Shown here one piece after another: positions 6,628 through 13,849 of a stretch of DNA of 13,893 nt. How positions within the stretch are numbered: the stretch's first letter is position 1; each line of letters begins with the position of its first letter. The notes under the pieces were generated by a model, which was not told the origin of the DNA, did not search any database, and saw nothing but the letters and a program-made list of their open reading frames with translations. The stretch is from the NCBI GenBank assembly GCA_900545735.1, contig URAC01000020.1, forward strand, positions 1-13,893. Reading direction: 5' to 3'. This stretch comes from an uncultured Bacillota bacterium (GTDB lineage Bacteria; Bacillota; Clostridia; Christensenellales; UBA1242). A program made the position numbers and the translations under genes.

Positions 6628-6672
6628 TAATATGTGAAAAAAAATATAAAAAAATCAAAATTTTACTTGCAA
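6628..6672 (-). promoter_or_regulatory. Candidate gpr promoter region (sigma-G-like and/or sigma-A-like)
   Basis: Two overlapping possibilities exist on the minus strand. CATATTA at 6628-6634 fits the CATnnTA -10 of forespore sigma factors, with a partial -35 (TGATTT, 6652-6657) 17 bases upstream, as expected for gpr. Alternatively TTGCAA (6667-6672) with an 18-base spacer and TATATT (6643-6648) reads as a sigma-A promoter. The first would put the start very near the Shine-Dalgarno. Neither is strong. Confidence 0.35.
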
Positions 6673-6695
6673 ATTGATTTAAGTTGTGTTAAAAT
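6667..6695 (+). promoter_or_regulatory. Sigma-A-type promoter of rpsT
   Basis: TTGCAA (-35, 6667-6672), a 17-base spacer and TAAAAT (-10, 6690-6695) predict a start near 6702, about 29 bases before the GTG start codon. The same -35/-10 hexamers and spacing occur before smc. Confidence 0.8.
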
Positions 6696-6730
6696 ACGCC
6701 AGTAAATATAAATGGAAGGAGATTAAAGTC

Positions 6731-7003
6731 GTGCCAAACATTAAATCAGCAATCAAAAGAGTTGAAGTAAATAAAAAGAAAAACGAAGAAAATAAATCTA
6801 TTAAATCAAGACTTTCAACTTATATCAAAAAGTTTAAAGCAGAAGTTAAAGCAGGAGAATTAGAAAATGCAACTGCTCTTTTAAACGATGTTTTTGCTTA
6901 TCTTGACAGCGCTGCAAAAGACAATGTAATTCACAAAAATTGTGCAGACAGAAAAAAAGCAGCTCTTGCAAAACTTTTAGACGATGCAAAAAAATCAGCA
7001 TAA
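6731..7003 (+). CDS. rpsT: 30S ribosomal protein S20
   Basis: Small basic helical protein that binds 16S rRNA early in assembly of the 30S subunit. The 90-residue product starts PNIKSAIKRVEVNKKKNEENKSIKSRL, written here in pieces: PNIKSAIKRV, then a Lys/Asn-rich helix, with the usual IHKNCADRKKAALAKLL C-terminal helix. Length is normal. The start is the GTG at 6731, set by a strong GGAAGGAGA Shine-Dalgarno at 6714-6722 and by the family's MPNIKSA N-terminus. An in-frame upstream start at 6686 lies in the promoter spacer and cannot be used. It is monocistronic, with its own promoter and a terminator at 7008-7031, and diverges from gpr. Confidence 0.96.
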   Translation: MPNIKSAIKRVEVNKKKNEENKSIKSRLSTYIKKFKAEVKAGELENATALLNDVFAYLDSAAKDNVIHKNCADRKKAALAKLLDDAKKSA

Positions 7004-7007
7004 TCAC

Positions 7008-7031
7008 AGCCACTCGTAAGAGTGGTTTTTT
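7008..7031 (+). terminator. Intrinsic terminator of rpsT
   Basis: Stem CCACTC/GAGTGG (7010-7015 with 7020-7025) with a GTAA loop, extendable by a G-T and an A-T pair, followed by six T from 7026. It lies just after the rpsT stop. Confidence 0.88.
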
Positions 7032-7076
7032 GTTTTTAATTAAAAAATTAAATATAAATTTATAGGAGTAAAAAAA

Positions 7077-7310
7077 ATGGAAGAGATAAAATATGAATAT
7101 TATGATTTTTTAGGTCATTTAGCAAGATGTTCCAAATTAAAACCCACAGAATTTTATGAAAATGGAAAATGGGTTGAAAATGAAACGCGTGCATTACATT
7201 TACATGATGCTATGGCAGATTATGGAGATTTCAGTTGGTCAGATTATATTGATTTAACAGAAGAACAAGCAATGGAAATGATGAAAGAATTAGATAATAA
7301 AAAGAAGTAG
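7077..7310 (+). CDS. Small acidic protein of unknown function
   Basis: I do not recognise this 77-residue protein. It is soluble-looking and acidic (about 18 Asp/Glu against 10 Lys/Arg), rich in Tyr, Trp and Met. It has an aromatic patch DYGDFSWSDYIDL in the middle and a predicted C-terminal amphipathic helix ending in three lysines. It has one cysteine and no signal peptide or membrane segment. The ATG has an AGGAG site at 7064-7068 with 8 bases of spacing. Codon use resembles its neighbours. It sits between the rpsT terminator and a candidate terminator at 7321-7358, which suggests a single-gene unit; no convincing promoter is seen. Reality as a gene is likely; function is unknown. Confidence 0.75.
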   Translation: MEEIKYEYYDFLGHLARCSKLKPTEFYENGKWVENETRALHLHDAMADYGDFSWSDYIDLTEEQAMEMMKELDNKKK

Positions 7311-7320
7311 AAAAAACTAA

Positions 7321-7358
7321 TAAGTATAGTTATTTATATCAACTATATTTATTTTTTT
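7321..7358 (+). terminator. AT-rich candidate terminator after the 77-residue gene
   Basis: Seven-pair core stem TATAGTT/AACTATA (7325-7331 with 7341-7347), 9-base loop, extendable to about 11 pairs with one G-T, followed by seven T (7352-7358). The stem is weak because it is nearly all A-T. Confidence 0.6.
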
Positions 7359-7359
7359 C

Positions 7360-7388
7360 TTGCAAGTTAACTAAAAGTATGTTAAAAT
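7360..7388 (+). promoter_or_regulatory. Sigma-A-type promoter of smc-ftsY
   Basis: TTGCAA (-35, 7360-7365), 17 bases, TAAAAT (-10, 7383-7388). The start would be near 7395, inside the palindrome at 7391-7412, leaving a leader of about 58 bases before the smc ATG at 7453. Confidence 0.85.
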
Positions 7389-7390
7389 AA

Positions 7391-7427
7391 AAGTGCAAAA
7401 TAGTTTGCACTTGTTTTTTGTGCAAAA
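7391..7427 (+). promoter_or_regulatory. Palindrome and third arm in the smc leader (operator, terminator or attenuator candidate)
   Basis: AAGTGCAAA (7391-7399) and TTTGCACTT (7404-7412) form a perfect 9-bp inverted repeat around ATAG, followed by a T run (7414-7419). A further GTGCAAAA at 7420-7427 can pair with the same TTTGCAC. Because the predicted transcription start falls inside the left arm, a DNA operator is at least as likely as an RNA hairpin. It could also stop transcripts entering from upstream. Confidence 0.6.
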
Positions 7428-7452
7428 TTTAAGATTAAAGGACATACATAAA

Positions 7453-10400
7453 ATGAATTTTAAACAACTGGACTTAGCAGGTTTTAAATCTTTTGCAGAT
7501 AAAATTGAAATTAAATTTGGAGATGGCGTAACTGCCATTGTTGGACCTAACGGCTGCGGCAAAAGCAATGTTGCAGATGCTATAAGATGGGTTTTGGGTG
7601 AACAAAGTTCAAAAACTTTGCGTGGCTCTTCTATGCAAGATGTCATCTTTAATGGAACGGAAAAGCGTAAAAGTTTGTCATATTGCGAAGTTACAATGTA
7701 TTTTGATAATACAGACCGTTTTTTTAATTACGATTTTGACGAAATCGCAATAACAAGAAAACTTTATCGCTCTGGCGAAAGCGAATATTTGCTCAATAAA
7801 ACAGTTTGTAGGCTTAAAGATATCACTAACCTGCTCTATAACTCTGGCCTTGGAAAAGACGGATATTCAATTATTGGGCAAGACCAAGTTGGCAAAATTT
7901 TGTCGTCAAAGCCTGAAGACAGAAGAGCAATTTTTGAAGATGCTGCCGGCATATCAAAATTTAAGTCCAGAAAAGTTGAAGCGGAAAGAAAACTTGAAAG
8001 AACGAAGGACAATCTGTTAAAAATTCAACTTGTTGTTGATGAAATTGAAAGGCAACTTGGACCTCTTCAAAAGCAAGCTGAAGATGCTAAAATTTTCTTA
8101 AAATTAAAAGAAGAATTAAAACTTTTGGAAATCAACGCATTCATTTATCAACAAGAAAATGCCAACGAAGCAAAAGAAAAAATCAATGCGAGATTGAATG
8201 CTATTGCTGAAGAATTAACTTTGAGGCAAGAAGAATTAAGAGCAACTTCAGAAAGTTATGCTAACAATATGGCAAGCATTGACGCGATTGATAAATCCGT
8301 TGAAAGATTGCACGAAAACATCTTAAATTTGACAGTTAGTTTGGAAAAACAAGCCGGCGAAACAAATGTCATTCGTGAAAGAGTAAGATATTTAACAGAA
8401 CAAAATGCAAAATTGACTTTGAATGAAACAAATTTTGAAAAGTTAATTGAAGCAGTTTTGGAAGAAATTGAAAATCAAAAACAAAAAACAGAGGCTTTCA
8501 AAACAAAATTAAAAGATTGCAAGAAAGAAGAAGAAGAATTATCAAATCAATATTTGATGATTATCGATGCACTTGCCCTATCCGAAGGCGAAGCTGAAAA
8601 GGGTCAAAAAGATGTCATTGATGCTCTTGACAAATTGGCATATATTAAGGCAAATTCTTCAAGGCTTTCCGCTGAAAAAGAAGCATCAATAACTGCCATC
8701 GATGAAACAAATTTAAAAATTGAAAGTTTAACAAATAAGATAAACGAGCAAGAAGAGCAAATTAAAGTTCAAAAAGAACAAATCAAAGTTTTAGATAATT
8801 CAAGCAAAGAAAAGAAGGAAATTCTTTTAAAAGCAAAACTTCAAATCTCCGCCCTTGAAGAAGACATTGAAACTTTGAACAAGAAACGCAATGATGCAAG
8901 CACAAAAATTCAAGTTTATGAAAATAGAAAGCGTATTCTTGAAGAAATGCAAGCAGAACACGAAGGATATGCAGGTTCAGTTAAAAAACTTTTAAAAGAA
9001 AGTGAAAGAAATGAATCCTTTAGAAAAAATATGGTGGGAACACTCGCCTCTTTAATCACTGTTCCTGAAAAATATGAAACTGCTATTGAAACTGCCCTTG
9101 GCAATGCAATTCAAAATATTGTTACAAGAAATGAAAATGACGCAAAGGTTTTAATTGAATATTTGAAACAAAATCAATTTGGCCGCGCAACATTTTTGCC
9201 AATAACTTCAATGCGCCCAAGAATTTTGTCCGAGGCAGATAAGAAGTTAATCAATGTCCCTGGCAGCCACGGAATTGCAAAAGAATTAATCAAATATGGC
9301 TCAGACATTGAAAATGTCATTTCCAATCTTCTTGGAGCAACTGTTGTTGTAGACAACTTAGATGTCGCAATCAAACTTGCACAAAACACCAAATTTACAT
9401 ACAAAATTGTTACGCTTGACGGCGATATCATCAATCCACAAGGTTCAATGACTGGCGGCAGCAAAAAATCTGAAGCAGTCAACTTAATTAGCCGTGATAG
9501 AGAAATCAAAACTCTTGCAGAACAAATTGAAAAGTTCAAAGAAGAAATCGCAATGTCAGCAGATACTTTTGCAGATATGAAAGCAAAATTATCTGACAGT
9601 CAAAATAAATATGACTTTTTGGCTTCGCAAGATAAAAAAGTTGATGTTGAACTTGCGCAAGAAAACGAAAAGTTATCTTCACTTGAAAGCCTGCTTGCAG
9701 GAAACAAAACTGAACTTGAAAATTTGAAATCCAACAAAGTTAAATTGGAAAATAAAATTGATGTTATTGTAAAAGAACTCGCAAGTGAAATTGAACTTGA
9801 AAATGCCCTTTCAAAAGGCAAAACCAACGCAAATGAACTTGCCGAAAAGCGCAGTGAGCGTTTTGCAGAATTGAAAGAAAAGCGTGAAAAATACAATAAT
9901 GAAGTAACGGCAAAACGCGTTGAAATTGCCAGCCTTGAAAAGGAAGTTTTGGCTTCTGAACAAGAAGTTGAAAGGCTTGAAAAGCAACAAGGCGAATTAA
10001 AATATAACTTAGAGCTTGCCCGCGATGAAAGAGCAAACAATGAAAAAAATATAGAAGATGCAAATCAATTAATTGCAGAAATGCTTGAAGAAAACACAAG
10101 TGTTGAAAGCAAAAACAGATTGGCAGCGTTCAAAGAAGAACAAGCAAATCTTGAAAATAATAAGCAAAAATTGCAACAATCTTTAAAGGAATTGGACGAA
10201 AAAAGAACTTACTTGATTGAAGAAACCAACAAGATTTCAGAAAAGAAAGTTATGGAAGAAATGAAAGTAAGCAAGGTCGATTCGGATATTGATTTGATGC
10301 GTGAAAGAATTGCTGAAGAATATGAATTAACTTATGAAACTTGTCAAAACTATAAACAAGCAGACTTTAATTTAACAAAAGGCTTACAAGAAATTTCAAA

Positions 10401-11046
10401 AATCAAACGCGAAATTGTAAAATTGGGCTATATTAACGTTTCAGCGATTGAAAGTTCTGGCGTTTTAAATGAAAGATATCAAGCATTAAAAGCGCAAGCA
10501 GATGACTTGACAAAAGCTCAAAATGAACTCGTTGAAATCATTGACGAAGTATCAGTTGAAATGAAAAACAAGTTCATTGAACAATTCAATAGGATTAATG
10601 AAAACTTTGGCCAAACTTTCCGCGAATTGTTTGGTGGCGGCAGCGCAAAACTTGAACTTATTGGCTCAGACAATGTTCTTGAAGCAGGCGTTGAGATTTT
10701 TGCAGAGCCTCCTGGCAAGAAACTTCAAAGCAACACCCTACTTTCAGGTGGCGAAAAGGCATTGACCGCTATTGCAATTTTATTTGCAATCTTAAAGCTA
10801 AAACCTATGCCATTCTGTTTGCTAGACGAAATTGAAGCACCTCTTGATGAAGCAAATGTTGTGAGATTCGCTCAATATTTAAAACGCTTCTCAAAAGAAA
10901 CTCAATTCATTGTTATCACCCACAAGAAACCAACTATGGAACTTGCCGACGCTTTATATGGTGTTACTATGGAAGAAAAAGGCGTTTCAAAGACTGTTTC
11001 AGTTAAATTGAGTGAAGCAATCAAATCTGCTGAGGAGGAAAATTAA
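7453..11046 (+). CDS. smc: Chromosome partition protein SMC
   Basis: SMC forms ATP-driven dimers with ScpA/ScpB that load and extrude chromosomal DNA. The 1197-residue protein is full length (usual about 1186). It has Walker A GPNGCGKS at 31-38, a first coiled coil starting near FKSRKVEAERKLERTKDNL, a hinge at about 505-670 (GYAGSVKKLL to GSMTGGSKK), a second long coiled coil, the ABC signature LLSGGEKA at 1096-1103 and Walker B FCLLDE at 1121-1126. The first coil contains a duplicated heptad, EQIKVQK/EQIKVLD, at 435-448. The ATG at 7453 gives MNFKQLDLAGFKSFADK as in relatives and has AAAGGA 10 bases upstream. A GTG at 7393 lies before or at the predicted transcription start. ftsY follows after 2 bases, with its ribosome site in the last smc codons. 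No rnc gene precedes it, unlike the common rnc-smc-ftsY order. Confidence 0.98.
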   Translation: MNFKQLDLAGFKSFADKIEIKFGDGVTAIVGPNGCGKSNVADAIRWVLGEQSSKTLRGSSMQDVIFNGTEKRKSLSYCEVTMYFDNTDRFFNYDFDEIAITRKLYRSGESEYLLNKTVCRLKDITNLLYNSGLGKDGYSIIGQDQVGKILSSKPEDRRAIFEDAAGISKFKSRKVEAERKLERTKDNLLKIQLVVDEIERQLGPLQKQAEDAKIFLKLKEELKLLEINAFIYQQENANEAKEKINARLNAIAEELTLRQEELRATSESYANNMASIDAIDKSVERLHENILNLTVSLEKQAGETNVIRERVRYLTEQNAKLTLNETNFEKLIEAVLEEIENQKQKTEAFKTKLKDCKKEEEELSNQYLMIIDALALSEGEAEKGQKDVIDALDKLAYIKANSSRLSAEKEASITAIDETNLKIESLTNKINEQEEQIKVQKEQIKVLDNSSKEKKEILLKAKLQISALEEDIETLNKKRNDASTKIQVYENRKRILEEMQAEHEGYAGSVKKLLKESERNESFRKNMVGTLASLITVPEKYETAIETALGNAIQNIVTRNENDAKVLIEYLKQNQFGRATFLPITSMRPRILSEADKKLINVPGSHGIAKELIKYGSDIENVISNLLGATVVVDNLDVAIKLAQNTKFTYKIVTLDGDIINPQGSMTGGSKKSEAVNLISRDREIKTLAEQIEKFKEEIAMSADTFADMKAKLSDSQNKYDFLASQDKKVDVELAQENEKLSSLESLLAGNKTELENLKSNKVKLENKIDVIVKELASEIELENALSKGKTNANELAEKRSERFAELKEKREKYNNEVTAKRVEIASLEKEVLASEQEVERLEKQQGELKYNLELARDERANNEKNIEDANQLIAEMLEENTSVESKNRLAAFKEEQANLENNKQKLQQSLKELDEKRTYLIEETNKISEKKVMEEMKVSKVDSDIDLMRERIAEEYELTYETCQNYKQADFNLTKGLQEISKIKREIVKLGYINVSAIESSGVLNERYQALKAQADDLTKAQNELVEIIDEVSVEMKNKFIEQFNRINENFGQTFRELFGGGSAKLELIGSDNVLEAGVEIFAEPPGKKLQSNTLLSGGEKALTAIAILFAILKLKPMPFCLLDEIEAPLDEANVVRFAQYLKRFSKETQFIVITHKKPTMELADALYGVTMEEKGVSKTVSVKLSEAIKSAEEEN

Positions 11047-11048
11047 TT

Positions 11049-11957
11049 ATGGGATTTTTCAAAAAAATTGCAGATGCTCTTAAAAAAACAAGAGAATCAA
11101 TAAGAAGAAAAATGGACAGCTTGCTTTCTGGCGGCGAATTGAATGACGATTTCTACGATGAAATGGAAGATATCTTAATTTCTGCCGATGTCGGCGTTAA
11201 CGCAAGTGTTGAAATTGTTCAGGAACTTAGAGAATATGCTAGAAAAAACAAAATCCGCAATTCCGATGATGTGAGAGCAGCACTTAAAGAAGTCCTTTCC
11301 AATATGATAGGCGCAGTTGAACAAGAAAAAAATGCAGGAAGTTTTGAATATCCTTGCATTATCACAGTTATAGGCGTAAATGGCGTTGGCAAAACAACAA
11401 GCATTGGCAAAATGGCTTATCATTTTAAAAAGATTGGCAAAGATGTATGTTTAGTTGCGGGCGACACGTTCCGCGCAGCAGCTGCAGACCAATTAACAGA
11501 ATGGGCTAAACGCGCTAAAGTTAGAATTGTAAAGCATACTGAAGGCGCAGATGCCGCAGCGGTTGTTTATGACGGAATTGCAAGCGCAAAAGCGAAAAAA
11601 ACAGATGTTTTGATAATTGACACGGCTGGCAGATTGCACACAAAAGACAATTTGATGAACGAACTTGGCAAAATGGATAGAGTGATAACTCGTGAATATC
11701 CTGAAGCAAAAAGATATAACTTGATGGTCATAGACGCAACAACAGGTCAAAATGCCATCAGTCAAATCAGCGAATTTGATAAACAAGTAAAGTTAGACGG
11801 CATTATCTTAACAAAACTTGATGGCACAGCCAAAGGCGGAATAATCATATCAATTATGAGAAATTTCAAACTTCCAGTTTATTTTGTTGGAGTTGGCGAA
11901 GGAATTGACGATTTGGAACCTTTCTCCGCAAAAGATTTCGCAGATAATATAATTTAA
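11049..11957 (+). CDS. ftsY: Signal recognition particle receptor FtsY
   Basis: SRP GTPase that receives Ffh-bound ribosome-nascent chains at the membrane for cotranslational insertion. The 302-residue protein has an N domain (about 1-100, starting with basic MGFFKKIADALKKTRESIRRK, which could act as a membrane-targeting helix) and a G domain. Motifs are GVNGVGKTT at 109-117, DTFRAAA at 139-145, DTAGR at 191-195, TKLDGTAKGG from 255, and GVGEGIDDLEPF near the C-terminus. It lacks the long acidic A domain of E. coli FtsY, which is normal for Firmicutes. The ATG is preceded by GAGGAGG at 11034-11040 inside the end of smc, so the two are translationally close. A terminator overlaps its stop codon. 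ffh is not adjacent. Confidence 0.98.
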   Translation: MGFFKKIADALKKTRESIRRKMDSLLSGGELNDDFYDEMEDILISADVGVNASVEIVQELREYARKNKIRNSDDVRAALKEVLSNMIGAVEQEKNAGSFEYPCIITVIGVNGVGKTTSIGKMAYHFKKIGKDVCLVAGDTFRAAAADQLTEWAKRAKVRIVKHTEGADAAAVVYDGIASAKAKKTDVLIIDTAGRLHTKDNLMNELGKMDRVITREYPEAKRYNLMVIDATTGQNAISQISEFDKQVKLDGIILTKLDGTAKGGIIISIMRNFKLPVYFVGVGEGIDDLEPFSAKDFADNII

Positions 11958-11985
11958 AAAAATCTCTCGATTGAGAGATTTTTTT
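11956..11985. terminator. Bidirectional terminator shared by ftsY and rnj
   Basis: Perfect 13-bp stem, seven A plus TCTCTC (11956-11968) with GAGAGA plus seven T (11973-11985), and a GATT loop. The A run serves as a T run on the other strand, so it can end transcripts from both sides. It overlaps the stop codons of both convergent genes (11955-11957 and 11984-11986). Confidence 0.93.
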
Positions 11986-13822
11986 AATTCATATTCAATA
12001 TAACAATGATGATAGGTCTACGCTTTGAACGCTTGAAAATGAAGTTTGAAAGCGCTTTCTTAACTATATTTCTTATTTCATTAGGGTCAAAAGATTGTAA
12101 ATCTTGCTCTCTTAAAACTTGAACCATAGTTGCTTTTGCATCGGCATTGAACGCTTCTGCTTCTTTATCATAAACAACTCCGCGAGTTATTATTATAGGC
12201 TCATATTTTTCATTTGCAAGTTCTGACATATTGAGAACTGCAACACAGAATCCTTCTTCAGAAAGTTGTTTCCTTTCCTTCAAAACATTGCTGCCCAAAT
12301 CGCCTAATCCAGAACCATCAACAAGCCTTATTCCAGCAGTTACAAATCCAGATTGACGAATATAATTTTCTGTCATTTCAACTTGCATTCCCATATCTGG
12401 AATAATGATATCTCTAGCATTCATTCCCATTTCTATTGAAAGTTCCTTATGACGTTTTAAATGCCTATATTCGCCGTGAACAGGAATAAAGAATTTAGGG
12501 TTTGTAAGTGCGTGCATCGTTTTTAATTCTTCTTGGCAAGCGTGACCAGATGCGTGAACTTCAGCAAGTTCATCATATATAACATTTGCACCGGACTTGA
12601 ATAATGTGTTGATAACATTATAAACACTCTTTTCATTGCCAGGAATTGGAGAAGATGAAAATATAATCGTGTCCCCTTCACCTATTTTTATTTTAGGAAA
12701 TTCACCATAAGCCATTCTAGTAAGTGCTGACATTGGCTCGCCTTGACTTCCAGTTGTTATAATTAACAATTCGTTATCTGCATACTTATCTATTTTATCA
12801 ATATCAATGATATTGCTTTTATCAAAAGTCAATTCGCCAATTTTCATCGCAGCATCTGATACATTTATCATACTTCTGCCAGAAAATGCAACCTTCCTTT
12901 TAAACTTTTCTGCAAGCCACAAAAGTTGTTGCATTCTATGAATATTTGATGCAAAAGTGGCAACAAAAAGCCTATCTTCCTTATGCTTTTCAAATATATC
13001 TTCCAAAGTTTTTCCAACATTGCGTTCGCTCATTGAATAGCCTTTTCTGCAAACGTTTGTGCTTTCACATAGAAGCAAATTAACACCTTTTTTGCCAAGT
13101 TCTCCAAGCCTTGTTAAATCGGTCATAACACCATCAATAGGAGCAAAATCTATTTTGAAATCGCCTGTGTGAACGATATTGCCACAAGGAGTGTTGATGC
13201 TCAAAGCGAGTGCTCCAGCAATCGAATGGCTAACTTTGATAAATTCAACTTGGAAAGAACCAATTTTTAGCAAATTTTTTGGTTTGACAGTAACAAGTTT
13301 TGCATCAATTTTAGGATATTCTTTCAACTTGTTTTCAACAAGAGCCAAAGTCATTGCTGAGCCATAAACTGGAACTTTTAATTCGTTTAAAACAAATGGC
13401 AATGCTCCAATATGGTCTTCGTGGCCGTGGGTCAATAAAATCCCTTTTAATTTGCTCTTATTTGCAATTAAGTAAGAAATATCTGGAACAATAAGGTCTA
13501 CCCCTGGGAAATCTCCTGTTGGGAAAGCAAGTCCGCAATCTATAACAATCATTTCATTGTCATATTCTATTGCGGTCATATTTTTGCCAATTTCGCCAAC
13601 ACCACCCAAGAAAGTAATCTTAACAGATTTTCCATTTTTTGCTGGAACAATCACTTGATTGTCTTCCAAATTTTTCTTTACTGCTTTTGGCTTATGAGCT
13701 TTTTGTTCATTAGCCACCTTTTCTTGTGCTTTTTTAGGCATCTGTTTCTTTTTTTGCATTTCTGCTGCTTTTTGCTTTTTTAAAGCCATTTTTTGTTTAA
13801 TTTCTTCGTTTAAATCTTCCAT
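11984..13822 (-). CDS. rnj: Ribonuclease J
   Basis: RNase J is a metallo-beta-lactamase/beta-CASP nuclease with 5'-exonuclease and endonuclease activity in mRNA turnover and rRNA maturation. The 612-residue protein has a Lys/Gln/Ala-rich basic N-terminal extension (about 1-55), then the core: KITFLGGVGEIGKNM, HGHEDH at 132-137, H199 in VSHS, HTGDFKID at 218-225, the beta-CASP segment (FATFASNIHRM, SGRSM, TTGSQGEP, SSSPIPGNE), HASGHA, PVHGEYRHL and a C-terminal RNase J domain. I start at the ATG at 13822 because AAAGGA lies 6 bases upstream. An open frame continues into the adapter and would give a spurious MYKRQ start. The gene is complete, but only about 27 genomic bases upstream of it are present, so its promoter is cut off. 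It converges on ftsY. Whether it is J1 or J2 cannot be told. Confidence 0.97.
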   Translation of the reverse strand: MEDLNEEIKQKMALKKQKAAEMQKKKQMPKKAQEKVANEQKAHKPKAVKKNLEDNQVIVPAKNGKSVKITFLGGVGEIGKNMTAIEYDNEMIVIDCGLAFPTGDFPGVDLIVPDISYLIANKSKLKGILLTHGHEDHIGALPFVLNELKVPVYGSAMTLALVENKLKEYPKIDAKLVTVKPKNLLKIGSFQVEFIKVSHSIAGALALSINTPCGNIVHTGDFKIDFAPIDGVMTDLTRLGELGKKGVNLLLCESTNVCRKGYSMSERNVGKTLEDIFEKHKEDRLFVATFASNIHRMQQLLWLAEKFKRKVAFSGRSMINVSDAAMKIGELTFDKSNIIDIDKIDKYADNELLIITTGSQGEPMSALTRMAYGEFPKIKIGEGDTIIFSSSPIPGNEKSVYNVINTLFKSGANVIYDELAEVHASGHACQEELKTMHALTNPKFFIPVHGEYRHLKRHKELSIEMGMNARDIIIPDMGMQVEMTENYIRQSGFVTAGIRLVDGSGLGDLGSNVLKERKQLSEEGFCVAVLNMSELANEKYEPIIITRGVVYDKEAEAFNADAKATMVQVLREQDLQSFDPNEIRNIVKKALSNFIFKRSKRRPIIIVILNMN

Positions 13823-13849
13823 ATCTAGTCCTTTTAATAAAAATATATC

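Noticed and set aside
6611..6658. Longer gpr starting at TTG 6658 with a hydrophobic leader
   Set aside because: There is no ribosome site, and GPR is not exported. The ATG at 6610 has AGGGA upstream.
7030..7058. TTGTTT-17-TATAAA as promoter of the 77-residue gene
   Set aside because: The -35 overlaps the rpsT terminator tail, and the predicted start falls on the Shine-Dalgarno. In such AT-rich DNA this match is weak evidence.
7393..7452. GTG start giving 20 extra residues on SMC
   Set aside because: It falls at or before the predicted transcription start, and the family begins MNFKQLDLAGFKSF-like.
8755..8796. Duplicated heptad in smc as a mobile or phase-variable repeat
   Set aside because: The copies (EQIKVQK/EQIKVLD) fit a normal coiled-coil heptad and already differ at several bases.
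9600..10040. 146-residue Ser/Phe-rich open frame antisense to smc
   Set aside because: This is the usual reverse-strand shadow of coiled-coil codons, as are the other antisense frames in smc and ftsY.
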